55,215 nt of DNA from Nitrosotalea sp. (GCA_025451075.1 JANWLA010000019.1:1-55215); one strand, 5' to 3'. Positions 8,365 through 16,703 are shown, counted from the stretch's first letter. Translations and numbers: made by a program. Notes: generated by a model not told the origin, from the sequence alone.

Positions 8365-8443
8365 AATCATAAAAAATTAATCAGTATAGATTAGTTGTCA
8401 TATACTAGCTTATCAAAACACATATCAATGTGGACATTAGGTC

Positions 8444-9397
8444 ATGTGTATCTTGCCCAAGAATTTGAGATCGGTTATTCTACTGACGGTATTTCTGATA
8501 GCATCAGGTGTAGGTGTAGCATATGCTCAGGACAATTCCACCACTAACCAATTTTACGGTCCTGAAACAGATGCACTAAAGACGTTTGCAACTGAAATTG
8601 CAACTTCTGCACCAAAAATAATTGCAGCATCAGTCCTGCTGATAATAGGTCTAGTAGTAGGAAAAATTGTAGCTCGCGTAGTAGAAAAGACAGCAAAAAA
8701 AATTCTAAACAAGGCAAATTTACATAGTATTTCAGAATCCAAAGTTGTTGAAGATGCCATTGGAAAGATTGACTCGTCACACCTGATTGCCGCAACAGTC
8801 AAGTGGTTTGTCTACTTGTTTTTCATAGTTGCTGCAATAAACGAATTACAGCTTCAACAGCTTACAACCGCACTTACATCGCTCTGGCTCTGGATACCCA
8901 ATTTGCTTGCATTTGTCATGATTGTAATAATAGGTTCCATCATAGCAAACTATGTCATCAAGTGGGTAAACCACGAGATTGTCACGCACAATTATGGCGG
9001 AAGCAGGTATATTGCAATTGGAGTCAAGATAGTCATATACAGCATAGTTTTCGCAGTAGGCCTCACTCAAATCGGAGTGGGACAGACAATCATACCAACG
9101 CTTGTCTCAGCGTTCTCATGGAGCATAGCAGCTGCACTAGGCGCTGCAATAGCAATTGGTCTAGGATTTACACTAAAGGATCTTTTGCCAACAGCAATAG
9201 CAGGTACATCCGGACATCGCTCAATATACAAAATAGGCCAGGTAATCAGAGTTGGAGACATTACAGGCACTATAACTTCATCAGAGATGTTCCACATCAT
9301 AGTGACCAATGAAAAAAATGAAAGCGTTGTAATTCCTACCAAGGAACTTATGAACAAGTCAGTTGTCATACTGCATTCAGATTCAAAAAAGAATTAG
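8444..9397 (+). CDS. MscS-like small-conductance mechanosensitive channel
   Basis: The protein has 317 residues. A signal-like first segment (ending VAYAQ, about 28) precedes transmembrane segments at about 50-75, 113-135, 145-170, 188-210 and 220-250. The last of these is rich in Ala/Gly (SIAAALGAAIAIGLGFTLKDLL), resembling the pore-lining TM3 of MscS-type channels. A cytoplasmic beta domain with YKIGQVIRVGDITGTI and a VVIPTKELMN motif follows, as in the MscS beta domain. These channels open under membrane tension and release solutes on hypo-osmotic shock. Confidence 0.85.
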   Translation: MCILPKNLRSVILLTVFLIASGVGVAYAQDNSTTNQFYGPETDALKTFATEIATSAPKIIAASVLLIIGLVVGKIVARVVEKTAKKILNKANLHSISESKVVEDAIGKIDSSHLIAATVKWFVYLFFIVAAINELQLQQLTTALTSLWLWIPNLLAFVMIVIIGSIIANYVIKWVNHEIVTHNYGGSRYIAIGVKIVIYSIVFAVGLTQIGVGQTIIPTLVSAFSWSIAAALGAAIAIGLGFTLKDLLPTAIAGTSGHRSIYKIGQVIRVGDITGTITSSEMFHIIVTNEKNESVVIPTKELMNKSVVILHSDSKKN

Positions 9398-9444
9398 ATT
9401 TTCAAGCTAGTTTGAAATAACACATCAGAAAATATCATATAATT

Positions 9445-9648
9445 ATGAGCTCTGATGTAACAGAAGAAGAAAAGAAAACACTAACACCAGAATCAGGATT
9501 TGATTTGTGTGGAATTGATTATTTTGAGTCTCTTGGGAGAAGACTATACTTTATTGCACATTATGAAAAATACCAAGATGCATTAGCGGCAAAAAAAGAC
9601 AGAGACAGGCCAGATGAATATTTGATATTATACAAAGGCGCACAATGA
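9445..9648 (+). CDS. small hypothetical protein
   Basis: This is a 67-residue soluble acidic protein starting at ATG 9445, with no membrane segment. The second half (FESLGRRLYFIAHYEKYQDALAA) looks like a beta strand followed by a helix, and the end (DEYLILYKG) like a final strand. I do not recognise it. It follows the channel gene by 47 bp on the same strand and might be co-transcribed. Confidence 0.5.
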   Translation: MSSDVTEEEKKTLTPESGFDLCGIDYFESLGRRLYFIAHYEKYQDALAAKKDRDRPDEYLILYKGAQ

Positions 9649-9685
9649 CATGGTTTTTTCTTACAAACGCTAGTGTTTAGAATAA

Positions 9686-9949
9686 CTATTTTGATTTGGA
9701 ATCTTGTTTTTCATCAGACATGCTTTTGAAAATTCTCACTGCTTCTAGGTGTGAGCAATTTGCTTTCAATCCCTTGCCGTGATGAAATTTGTAAAAATTC
9801 TTGAAGCCCTCACAATCACAGCTATCCAATGTCACCATGTAGGATTTTGATGGATCGCTTGAGGATTTCACTTGAAACAAGTCATCATCAATCATGACTA
9901 CACCATTTTTTGCCAAGGCCTTGGCTTTTTTGATGGTATTAGCGCTCAT
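9686..9949 (-). CDS. SWIM zinc-finger protein
   Basis: The protein has 87 residues from the ATG at 9949; a TTG 21 bp upstream is a weaker alternative. It is essentially one SWIM domain: strands around VVMIDDDLFQVKSSS, then C-D-C-EG-F (CxC, about residues 47-49) and a downstream C-S-H-L (CxH), giving the CxCx(n)CxH zinc ligand set. SWIM domains mediate DNA or protein contacts, often with recombination or ubiquitin-like machinery. No partner gene is adjacent. Confidence 0.85.
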   Translation of the reverse strand: MSANTIKKAKALAKNGVVMIDDDLFQVKSSSDPSKSYMVTLDSCDCEGFKNFYKFHHGKGLKANCSHLEAVRIFKSMSDEKQDSKSK

Positions 9950-10009
9950 GGTTTCTAGAATATGACTCAATTAAATAATCCTTAAGTTTTTTTAACATAA
10001 TTGAGTAAC

Positions 10010-10231
10010 ATGCCTAAAGAGCCAGAGGACCCAGAATCAGAGATAATCAAACAAATGTTTGAGGAAATAATGAAGATGATCCGCGAAAAGCAAATCAAGC
10101 TAGAATCTATTGTCCAGATGTCTATGGACCAGGGAGCAGTGAAGCAGGAGACATTTGACCGCATATACAGACTCCTTACAGAGTATGGCAAAAGCAAGCA
10201 GTGGATACCCGACCAAAATCCCAAAAACTAG
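10010..10231 (+). CDS. small helical hypothetical protein
   Basis: The protein has 73 residues from the ATG at 10010; a TTG 9 bp upstream is also in frame. After an acidic start it is almost entirely helical and Met/Lys/Glu-rich (KQMFEEIMKMIREKQ, then a second helix ending RIYRLLTEYGKS), so probably a helical hairpin. It faces the SWIM gene with about 60 bp between the two starts, a shared divergent promoter. Function is unknown. Confidence 0.55.
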   Translation: MPKEPEDPESEIIKQMFEEIMKMIREKQIKLESIVQMSMDQGAVKQETFDRIYRLLTEYGKSKQWIPDQNPKN

Positions 10232-10298
10232 CCACTTGACTCGGATTTAGAAGCCCAAAACATAGAATTCAGAAACACTCCATTATTTCAGACCTTGA

Positions 10299-10420
10299 AT
10301 TAATTTTATCAAAATAAAAAAAATTGGAGAGGCATCTTTGGTAGGACCTCTCCAAGAAAGTGCTTCATGGCCAAAATGCTGACTAGGAGACACATATTAT
10401 GTGAATTACATATTGACCTG
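10299..10420 (+). ncRNA. 310-bp gene-free stretch holding a strong hairpin RNA candidate
   Basis: Between the genes ending at 10231 and 10542 there is no convincing coding sequence. The stretch contains a perfect 9-bp hairpin, TTGGAGAGG (10324-10332) with CCTCTCCAA (10347-10355) and a 14-nt loop. It lies about 20 bp downstream of an AT-rich TATA-like tract (TTAATTTTATC, 10300-10310), which could start a short RNA near 10322. No C/D box pair is clear. The hairpin could also serve as a bidirectional terminator, since the flanking genes converge. The strand is inferred from the TATA-like tract only. Confidence 0.35.
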
Positions 10421-10541
10421 ACTTTCGATATCATATTCTTACAACCGAATATAGAATTCTCTCAATAGTGAAGCTTAATCTTCATAACATTAGCTTATGA
10501 AATGACAATCAATTTTCTAAAAAACAGTTTTCAGGACGCAT

Positions 10542-10904
10542 CTATAATTTTACGTTCAGATTTTTGATCTTTTGGATTATTTCATCGTGATCAGACTCAG
10601 GTTCAGTTGAAAGTATCAACAGTCCATCATCAAGAAACAGAGTAATGAGTTTGACTCTTTCTTTTGATGTTATCATCCAGTTGGTTTTGCCTAGTGACTC
10701 ATTGAACATTTCATCCCAGGATGCCTTGACAGAGGCTTGGTAATGCACCATGTTACTTAGCTCTTCGTCAAGCAAGGGGGCGGCATTTACCTTTCGTGCA
10801 AATGTGACCAATTTTCTGTCTTTTATTCTTCCAACAAAACGAATTGTACTATCAAGATTTAGGATCTGGTTGTATGGATCTGCTTGTTTTATCCTCTGTG
10901 CCAT
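10542..10904 (-). CDS. Roadblock/LC7-like thaumarchaeal protein
   Basis: The protein has 120 residues. The pattern IRFVGRIKDRKLVTFAR, then a PLL loop, then strands KVNWMITS-like and LITLFLDDGLLILST, matches an alpha-beta fold with a central antiparallel sheet, as in Roadblock/profilin-like proteins. The 143-residue product at 53755 shares the layout (VRFVGVVDSKGKIMVYERR plus PLL). Such proteins often regulate small GTPases or act as sensors, but no GTPase gene is adjacent, so this stays a fold-level guess. Confidence 0.6.
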   Translation of the reverse strand: MAQRIKQADPYNQILNLDSTIRFVGRIKDRKLVTFARKVNAAPLLDEELSNMVHYQASVKASWDEMFNESLGKTNWMITSKERVKLITLFLDDGLLILSTEPESDHDEIIQKIKNLNVKL

Positions 10905-10940
10905 TTGTTGGGTATTAGGCCCTAAAGTAAATTTAACTCT

Positions 10941-11774
10941 ATGCCGAGATACAGACAGGATACAATGAACGAACCCGACATGATTATGTTAGATAACATA
11001 ATAGCAAAATACCAGATCGGCAAAGAGGCGACATCTCTGATTGTCCAGTCATGTACCAGAATAAATGCAATAGACGAAGCCAAGACTTTTAGCTATGAAC
11101 CACTGGAAGAATTTGAGAAAAGACTGTCGTACCTGAACAGTTTGAAGGAGAAGGCAACCAAGTCGTTTAGACCATTTGCGGACAGATACGAGACATCCCT
11201 GTGCGCGGCCATGGGGGTTCCCATGATGGAGTCAATAGCAAAATCAAGAAAGACTGGAAATTATGAGGTATTTCATGAATTATTCGGGCTGACAAATGCC
11301 AAGGCCAAGAAATTCGGTCTTGCTGCACTGTATTCATCGATTCATGGTCAGAAAAACAAGGTTCCAAGTGCATACAATATTGTATTTGACAGGGATTCTC
11401 CCTGGACGTATAGAAATGAAGCAGAACACATGGAAGAATATGCAAGATACCACTTTAACAGCTATATGATAAATCATGTAGAAAATACAGAATCAAATCC
11501 ATTTGAGCCAGTAATGGAGCTATACGAAAATGGTTCTGCAGATTTCATATTCATGCAGACAGAGCAAGACAAAATAACAACTGAGAGGCTTGCCACATTT
11601 CATACTGTCAACATACCAGACAAGGGAAATGTGATTGCAGTACACATGACAGGCGATGAAAAATTATTTCATTACAGGAAATGGGGAGAGCCATACTATA
11701 TCATCAACTCAGTCAAGGGACAAACAAAATTAAAAGTGATAGGAATTGCAGATCAGAGATTTCTTGCAGATTGA
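10941..11774 (+). CDS. hypothetical protein, 277 residues
   Basis: This is a soluble protein without signal peptide or membrane segments. The ATG at 10941 is used here; a second Met codon 24 bp downstream is possible. Residues 1-110 are helical. The C-terminal third (EPVMELYENGSADFIFMQTEQDKITTERL, quoted in part as ADFIFMQTEQ) is beta-rich and ends in a compact region with FHYRKWGEPYYI. I recognise no catalytic motif. It is divergent from the Roadblock-like gene (36 bp between starts), suggesting a shared regulatory region. Confidence 0.6.
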   Translation: MPRYRQDTMNEPDMIMLDNIIAKYQIGKEATSLIVQSCTRINAIDEAKTFSYEPLEEFEKRLSYLNSLKEKATKSFRPFADRYETSLCAAMGVPMMESIAKSRKTGNYEVFHELFGLTNAKAKKFGLAALYSSIHGQKNKVPSAYNIVFDRDSPWTYRNEAEHMEEYARYHFNSYMINHVENTESNPFEPVMELYENGSADFIFMQTEQDKITTERLATFHTVNIPDKGNVIAVHMTGDEKLFHYRKWGEPYYIINSVKGQTKLKVIGIADQRFLAD

Positions 11775-11777
11775 GTT

Positions 11778-11984
11778 TTAGCTCAGCCTGTCAAGATCTT
11801 TTTTCCAGATTCTAACACCATCAACGAAGGTCTGTTCTGGTTCTTCAAATACAGTATGCCATTTGCCATCATGTGGAAAGAGTTTATCCATTTCTTTTAT
11901 TTTATCATTTGTCGGAAACCTGTTGGTCAGTGCACCCCATTTCATGTTTGGAAACTTTGGCATTATTTCGTTGATGTCTTTCAT
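11778..11984 (-). CDS. small hypothetical protein
   Basis: This is a 68-residue soluble protein rich in aromatic and charged residues (FPNMKWGALTNRFPTND, then DGKWHTVFEEPEQTF). The composition is typical of a real small protein rather than a chance frame. It starts at ATG 11984 and converges on the preceding gene with a 3-bp gap. No family is recognised. Confidence 0.5.
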   Translation of the reverse strand: MKDINEIMPKFPNMKWGALTNRFPTNDKIKEMDKLFPHDGKWHTVFEEPEQTFVDGVRIWKKDLDRLS

Positions 11985-12091
11985 GATACCATATCATGCC
12001 AGAACAAGTAATAAAACACTATTCATTGGTTCAAAGTGACTAGTTTTTGCCATCCCTAGTCAATTAATTCTCAAGCATTGTATGAATACCA

Positions 12092-12667
12092 ATGACAACA
12101 ATAGTCGGAATCAAGACAAAAGACGGAGTAGTACTTGGGTCAGATAAAAGAGCAAGCAAGGGCTTTTTCATTGGATCAAAGATAGTACAAAAAATTGCAA
12201 AGATAGACGACACACTAGCTGTTGCAATTGCAGGACAACTCTCAGACGCAGAATACATCATCAAGGTAGCAAAGGCAGAAAGAAGACTCATGGAGCTAAG
12301 AAGGGGATTTCCTCTAACCATAAGAGAGTGCACTAGACTGATTGCAAACATTGCATATTCAGGCCTTAGAAACTATCAGCCCTATTACGTGGAACTGCTC
12401 GTTGCAGGCGTTGACAGAGAAGGCGGGCATGTTTTTGCAGCAGATATGAGTGGGGCAATAACAGAAGAAGACTTTGCATCATCTGGATCTGGCTCGCCTA
12501 TTGCATATGGAGTGCTTGAGAGCTTGTACAACAACAAGATAACAAACAATCAGGCAAGCGAAATTGCATCACGTGCGGTATCTGCTGCAATGGAAAGAGA
12601 CCCAGGCTCTGGAAATGGCATAAACATTCTTGCCATACCAAACTTGCAAAAGGAGGTTGTTGCATAA
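12092..12667 (+). CDS. psmB: proteasome beta subunit (catalytic)
   Basis: The protein has 191 residues. The beta subunit forms the inner rings of the 20S proteasome and hydrolyses peptides with its N-terminal threonine. Removal of Met1 exposes Thr1 (TTIVGIKTKDGVVLGSDKR). Asp17 and Lys33, counted from that Thr, are both present, as is the SGSGSPIAYGVLE block near the catalytic Ser. There is thus essentially no propeptide. The gene abuts an alpha-type paralogue with a zero-base gap and a strong AAAGGAGG site (about 12650), so the two are translated from one mRNA. Confidence 0.95.
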   Translation: MTTIVGIKTKDGVVLGSDKRASKGFFIGSKIVQKIAKIDDTLAVAIAGQLSDAEYIIKVAKAERRLMELRRGFPLTIRECTRLIANIAYSGLRNYQPYYVELLVAGVDREGGHVFAADMSGAITEEDFASSGSGSPIAYGVLESLYNNKITNNQASEIASRAVSAAMERDPGSGNGINILAIPNLQKEVVA

Positions 12668-13333
12668 ATGTCAGAGTCAGGCCAAAATAGTAGATTTCCA
12701 TTCTACGGCCCACAAGGAAGACTTGTTCTAGTAGACAGTGCTCTTGAGGCAGTAAACAGGGGTGCCACAACTATTGGAATCAAGACACCAAACTTTGCAA
12801 TGATTGCAAGCCAGATAAAACCAACACATCCATTGATGGAGCCATCTGAAAAGATATTTCCAATTGACTTTCACATAGGTGCAACCGGTGCAGGATACAT
12901 TGGAGATATTTTGCAGCTAATTGACACGCTACGCCTTGAATCACAAAAACATCGACTGACATATGAAACACCAATAGATGTGGACTCGTTAGCAAAACAC
13001 CTCAGCAGTTTTCTCCACAACTTTACATCATATGCGGTAAGACCCCAAGCTGCATCAATGATAATTGTAGGAGAAGACCAGACTGGAATCCAGTTGTATC
13101 AAGTGGATCCAAGTGGAACTTTCTTCAGAGGCTCGGGATTTGCAATAGGTCAGGCATCTGATGCTGCACTAGATGTAATCACAAGAGAGTATAACAAAGA
13201 CATGAAACTTGATCAAGCCATCGAGCTTGGAAGAAAGGCAATAGAGAAAGCTCTTGGTGAAAAACCCATAGTAGAAACCGGAATAGTTGAACCTGGAAAG
13301 GCATTTCGTAAAATACGCACAGACAATGTCTAA
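12668..13333 (+). CDS. divergent proteasome alpha-type subunit paralogue
   Basis: The protein has 221 residues. The sequence follows the alpha-subunit template: YGPQGRLVLVDSALEAVNRG matches the SPDGRLxQVEYAxEAVxRG helix of alpha subunits, followed by TTIGIK, then SEKIFPIDFHIGATGAGYIGD and DPSGTFF. It departs where alpha subunits are normally most conserved: the YTQxGGVRPFG block reads FTSYAVRPQAA, and the N-terminal gate residues are different. It lacks an N-terminal Thr and so is not catalytic. It may form alternative rings or caps; the canonical alpha gene must be elsewhere. Translation probably depends on the upstream psmB site. Confidence 0.82.
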   Translation: MSESGQNSRFPFYGPQGRLVLVDSALEAVNRGATTIGIKTPNFAMIASQIKPTHPLMEPSEKIFPIDFHIGATGAGYIGDILQLIDTLRLESQKHRLTYETPIDVDSLAKHLSSFLHNFTSYAVRPQAASMIIVGEDQTGIQLYQVDPSGTFFRGSGFAIGQASDAALDVITREYNKDMKLDQAIELGRKAIEKALGEKPIVETGIVEPGKAFRKIRTDNV

Positions 13334-13425
13334 CCCCCAGGACGACTTTTTTTTATTAACAATATTTTTGGATTGAAAAACTTGCAATGTACCAATGGTA
13401 TGACATATTTTTAGAACACAAGTGA

Positions 13426-13551
13426 CTAGATTTCTTCAGACTTTGTAGGTGATTCCGAGTCATCAAAATCCAATACCATGCTTTTGAGGGCTATCTTTAC
13501 GCCTTTTAGAATTCTCAGGCCATGTTGTTTTGAAATACCACTTGAGAACAT
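13426..13551 (-). CDS. very small basic/acidic two-part ORF
   Basis: This 41-residue frame is bounded by an ATG (13551) and TAG, with stops close upstream. The first half is basic and amphipathic (SKQHGLRILKGVKIALKSM), the second acidic (DFDDSESPTKSEE). The charge split and position between genes make it plausible as a small protein. No Shine-Dalgarno site is evident and conservation cannot be judged. Confidence 0.32.
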   Translation of the reverse strand: MFSSGISKQHGLRILKGVKIALKSMVLDFDDSESPTKSEEI

Positions 13552-13586
13552 GTAATCATTACGTCTTCATCACATAAAAGTCTGAT

Positions 13587-13871
13587 CTAGCTTTCCATGA
13601 TTTTAAAAAAATCAATTATTTCTTTTACATTTGCCAATTCTCCCAAATATGATTTTATTTGAGACACTAGTGCAGCATATTCTTCCTTGTATACATCTTT
13701 GAGTACAGTTTTCAGATATTCTGGATGTTCATAACAATCCGAAATTTTACAGCCATATAACGAACCAAGTTTTGCCATCACCAAGTGATAATTTGCGTTC
13801 CCCCTTCTCATCAAAACCAGTTCCACATAAGAAATCAAGGCCAACTTGTACGGTTCAGAGTGAGAATCCAC
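13587..13871 (-). CDS. small helical hypothetical protein
   Basis: The protein has 94 residues, all-helical by appearance, with alternating hydrophobic positions (LALISYVELVLMRRG, then YEHPEYLKTVLKDVYKEEY). Two cysteines occur in GCKISDCYEHP. It is soluble and has no known motif. It is the next gene on the minus strand after the wHTH gene starting at 14681 and could be co-transcribed (79-bp gap), though the region between is AT-rich enough for a promoter. Confidence 0.6.
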   Translation of the reverse strand: MDSHSEPYKLALISYVELVLMRRGNANYHLVMAKLGSLYGCKISDCYEHPEYLKTVLKDVYKEEYAALVSQIKSYLGELANVKEIIDFFKIMES

Positions 13872-13949
13872 TACAAATCATTAGCTCGTTATTTTATAAT
13901 ATTTTCTATCCTAAAATTTCAAAACAATGCTACCATAGGAGGTGATGCT

Positions 13950-14681
13950 CTAGTTATACAAGCCAAATGAACGATACCGGTTCTTTCCATCTGTCCTTTC
14001 CTGGCCCTCTTTGAGTAGCTTGGTTATCTGTTCCAGTATCCTATGAGCATTTATTGTGGCCTCGGACTTGTTTTTGGCTCCTTCTGCATCACTTTCTACA
14101 ACCGCATACCTTGAGACTAGTTTTAGATTTACGTGGTATTTTTCATTACTTGCCCACTGGAGTACATATCCGCCATCACCCTCAACTATGCCTATCCAAC
14201 GCAATGTACCAAACCATCTTCCCAGTAATTTGTTTACCACGTCTTCTACTTTGATTGTAGTCGGGATGTATAGCTGAATTATCTGCTCAAATTGCGTTTG
14301 TTGGTGTAAAACTATTTTTGATAGGTTTTCAAGATCAATCCTAGATTTTTTTACAAGTACAGAGTCCAAATTCTTTGTAAGTTTGTAACCGTAATCTGTC
14401 TTTTTTACCAATCCAGCATTTTCTAACCTATGCAACGATCTTGCCAAGCTTTGCTGGTGAATTCCTAATTTTCTCACAAGACCATTAAATGTATACTGGT
14501 TGTCACTGACATCACCATCCTGGTTTAGCAATGACAAGATTTTCTTGTCATTTGTTTGAAAGTCATCAAGTGATACGCTGGATGTATCATCAATTACAAT
14601 TTGTACCATTTTGTCATCCACCTTGACTTCTTTTTCGTTTACAGGTTTTTCCTCTTTTTCCTGTGGGTTTTTTGTATCCAT
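13950..14681 (-). CDS. winged-helix DNA-binding regulator
   Basis: The protein has 243 residues from the ATG at 14681; a TTG 15 bp upstream is the alternative. The first 45 residues are Lys/Glu-rich and disordered. Residues about 48-105 form a winged helix: KKILSLLNQ, FNGLVRKLGIHQQSLARSLH as the recognition element, then ENAGLVKKTDYGYKLTK as wing. The C-terminal half (KVEDVVNKLLGRWFGTLRWIG and VLQWASNEKYHVNLKL) is an alpha-beta sensing domain of unknown ligand. The architecture resembles thaumarchaeal one-component regulators. Confidence 0.8.
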   Translation of the reverse strand: MDTKNPQEKEEKPVNEKEVKVDDKMVQIVIDDTSSVSLDDFQTNDKKILSLLNQDGDVSDNQYTFNGLVRKLGIHQQSLARSLHRLENAGLVKKTDYGYKLTKNLDSVLVKKSRIDLENLSKIVLHQQTQFEQIIQLYIPTTIKVEDVVNKLLGRWFGTLRWIGIVEGDGGYVLQWASNEKYHVNLKLVSRYAVVESDAEGAKNKSEATINAHRILEQITKLLKEGQERTDGKNRYRSFGLYN

Positions 14682-14705
14682 TTTTCTTACTTCCAATTAG
14701 TCGCT

Positions 14706-15014
14706 TTACTTATTTAAAACTAGTTTAGATGTTATCACTTGATCTGGTTCTAGGATTGTACAATTGACAGACTTTATTAGATTGGACGCAGTTTCTAGTA
14801 TTTTTGAATGAGGTAGATTGAACCTATTTTTTCTTGATTTTGCATTCCTTGAATTTAATCTCAATTTATTATTACAGCACGGACAGCGTATTCCAATAGA
14901 TAACGAGTCGACAAATATTCCACATATAGAACAAGGCCTTTGTCCCACTGCAAATCTAAATCCTCCCAATGGTTTTTTTGCTGCAAATCTATAGCAAATT
15001 CCTTTGCACTTCAA
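14706..15014 (-). CDS. zinc-ribbon protein
   Basis: The protein has 102 residues with paired cysteines: CKGIC near the N-terminus, CSICG (about 28-32) and CPCC (about 44-47), consistent with one or two zinc sites. The region after (NKLRLNSRNAKSRKNR) is strongly basic. The C-terminal helix-strand unit (ILETASNLIKSVNCTIL) is unlike known ribbons. RNA or DNA binding is likely but not shown. It lies directly upstream of the wHTH gene on the same strand (24 bp), so the two probably form an operon. Confidence 0.65.
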   Translation of the reverse strand: MKCKGICYRFAAKKPLGGFRFAVGQRPCSICGIFVDSLSIGIRCPCCNNKLRLNSRNAKSRKNRFNLPHSKILETASNLIKSVNCTILEPDQVITSKLVLNK

Positions 15015-15090
15015 TTTCCAAATTCCACCTTGTTATCAATTACACACCATTCCAAATAAAATAGACTAGTATTGGCAAAACCTAGTCACA

Positions 15091-15122
15091 GGTATTTTTA
15101 TGCAAAACTAAAAATAAATACC
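15091..15122. promoter_or_regulatory. inverted repeat upstream of the nickel/cobalt permease gene
   Basis: GGTATTT (15091-15097) and AAATACC (15116-15122) are perfect 7-bp arms with an 18-bp spacer, centred about 48 bp before the ATG at 15155. The geometry (short GTAT-type arms with a long spacer) resembles, but does not match, the NikR nickel-repressor operator (GTATGA-N16-TCATAC). No NikR gene is in the window. Confidence 0.4.
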
Positions 15123-15154
15123 ATAACAGGCAGACAAAAGCGAGATTACTAGTC

Positions 15155-15946
15155 ATGGTAGCAGAGATTTGGCCGTTTATTGCAATATCTATTCCTGCAA
15201 TGATCTTTTTGGGCATGCGTCATGCGCTCGATGTTGACCACATAACTGCAATAGACAATCTAGTACGGTTGCATAATGCGATAAAAAAATCTCGATGGGT
15301 GGGCACGGGATTTAGCGCAGGACACATGATTTCAGTACTAGCAGAGATGATCTTCATAATTTACATAATTGGAAGCATAACAAGTGCAAGCAATCTTGCA
15401 TTCTGGGGAGGTGTGATAGGTGCAATAGCTTTGGGCCTCATAGGTGCAATCAATATCTATTCAATGAAAAAATGGGGCAAGAGTGGTTCTGCAATACTTG
15501 CAAGCAAAATTTTGAACAAGACAGGAGTCTTGGGCCCAGTCGGATCTGCACTGGTTACAGGACTAGTATTTGGTCTAGGGTTTGACACTGCAACTCAAAT
15601 TTCTGCCATTACTTTGTCTGTTGTAGCATCAGCAACTTCAGGTGTCCAGACTGCACTCATCTTGGCAGGCTTTTTTGCAATAGGAATGATTCCAATTGAT
15701 ACATTTGACAGTGTCATATTGCGTTCAACGTTTTCAAAGATACTTCACACACGCGGTTTTCGATACATGTCATATGCATTGAGTGCAAGTGCATTGGCAA
15801 TTGCCTCAATTTCATCGTATGAGATATTGACAAATTCAGAAATATTGCCAAAGTTAATAGGCCCTGTTTTGGCAATAACAATAATTTCATCATCTTTTGC
15901 ATATGCATTTGTAACTAGAAAAAATAAAATCCAAAAAACAAACTAG
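15155..15946 (+). CDS. nickel/cobalt permease (NiCoT/HoxN-NixA family)
   Basis: This integral membrane transporter has 263 residues. The family signature is intact: RHALDVDHITAIDN (residues about 21-34), the HX4DH motif in helix II that binds Ni2+/Co2+, and the second motif GLGFDTATQI. About seven hydrophobic segments are visible. It is shorter than bacterial members (about 330-350). Nickel supply would serve urease or Ni-enzymes; cobalt would serve B12. Which metal is carried cannot be decided from sequence. It has an inverted repeat in its promoter and stands at the head of a metal-related block. Confidence 0.9.
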   Translation: MVAEIWPFIAISIPAMIFLGMRHALDVDHITAIDNLVRLHNAIKKSRWVGTGFSAGHMISVLAEMIFIIYIIGSITSASNLAFWGGVIGAIALGLIGAINIYSMKKWGKSGSAILASKILNKTGVLGPVGSALVTGLVFGLGFDTATQISAITLSVVASATSGVQTALILAGFFAIGMIPIDTFDSVILRSTFSKILHTRGFRYMSYALSASALAIASISSYEILTNSEILPKLIGPVLAITIISSSFAYAFVTRKNKIQKTN

Positions 15947-15976
15947 TGTAAACATCAGAGAAAAACTTCTAGAACA

Positions 15977-16693
15977 TCAGTTTTGTTGTTTGTTACGTGT
16001 AATTGCAATTACTGCAATCACAATTCCTGCAATTCCTATACCAATTCCAGTCATGCTTATCATGTATAGTCTATCTGTGGTATCTTTTACTTGCTGGAAT
16101 GATTGAACCGAATTTGCTACACCTTTAGATGCAGCATCTGCGTTATTTTTTGCATCCTCAATATCACTTGTCAATTGATTCACTAAAGTGCCCAGTTGCC
16201 CCACATTTGCAGAACTATCTGGTGATGAACCTGTAGAAGTTGGAAAGTTCAAAGTATCAACACTTGCAACATCATCCAGAGGTATTTCGTCATCAATTGC
16301 CTGGCCTTCTACTGTACCTTGGAATACAAGACTATAGGTACCAACTTTTGTTGGAATCAATACTGCATGATATTGACCGTCAACAGTATCACTTGGAAGA
16401 AAGTCAAGAGGTTTTGTCACAGTACCGTACTTGACTGATATCTGCAAGTCCTTGATTGCATTAATCACAGGCTGTGCAGTATCACCACTTCCTTTCTTTA
16501 TTGTAACCTGAGCTGCATTAACCAACCCAGTATAGACAGGTTCATTATCCCATCCTACTTCAACGATATAATTTCCATAAACTTTGGTGATGTGTGCTTC
16601 TGCAGGTTTTACACCAAGTGGAGAGACAAATACAATTGCTGCAACAAGTGATAGAAATACTGCAGTAACAAGAAATTGTTTTGTTGTAGTCAT
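15977..16693 (-). CDS. secreted membrane-anchored protein with copper-cluster context
   Basis: The protein has 238 residues. Signal peptide is about 1-33, ending PAEAH, so the mature chain may start with His, as in CopC-like and YtkA-like proteins. Residues 35-150 are a beta domain (YGNYIVEVGWDNEPVYTG, and GTYSLVFQGTV). Residues 165-205 are a coiled coil, 210-232 a C-terminal membrane helix, with a basic cytoplasmic tail. It lies 10 bp downstream of the Met-rich gene on the same strand. Metal binding is inferred from its neighbours. Confidence 0.7.
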   Translation of the reverse strand: MTTTKQFLVTAVFLSLVAAIVFVSPLGVKPAEAHITKVYGNYIVEVGWDNEPVYTGLVNAAQVTIKKGSGDTAQPVINAIKDLQISVKYGTVTKPLDFLPSDTVDGQYHAVLIPTKVGTYSLVFQGTVEGQAIDDEIPLDDVASVDTLNFPTSTGSSPDSSANVGQLGTLVNQLTSDIEDAKNNADAASKGVANSVQSFQQVKDTTDRLYMISMTGIGIGIAGIVIAVIAITRNKQQN

Positions 16694-16703
16694 GTGATTA
16701 CGT

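Noticed and set aside
8803-9312. A 169-codon frame inside the MscS-like gene
   Set aside because: It is a +1-frame shadow with unusual Cys/His/Asn-rich composition; the channel frame is clear.
10368-10472. A 34-residue frame MAKMLTRR... in the gene-free gap
   Set aside because: No ribosome site or recognisable feature; it overlaps the structured RNA candidate.
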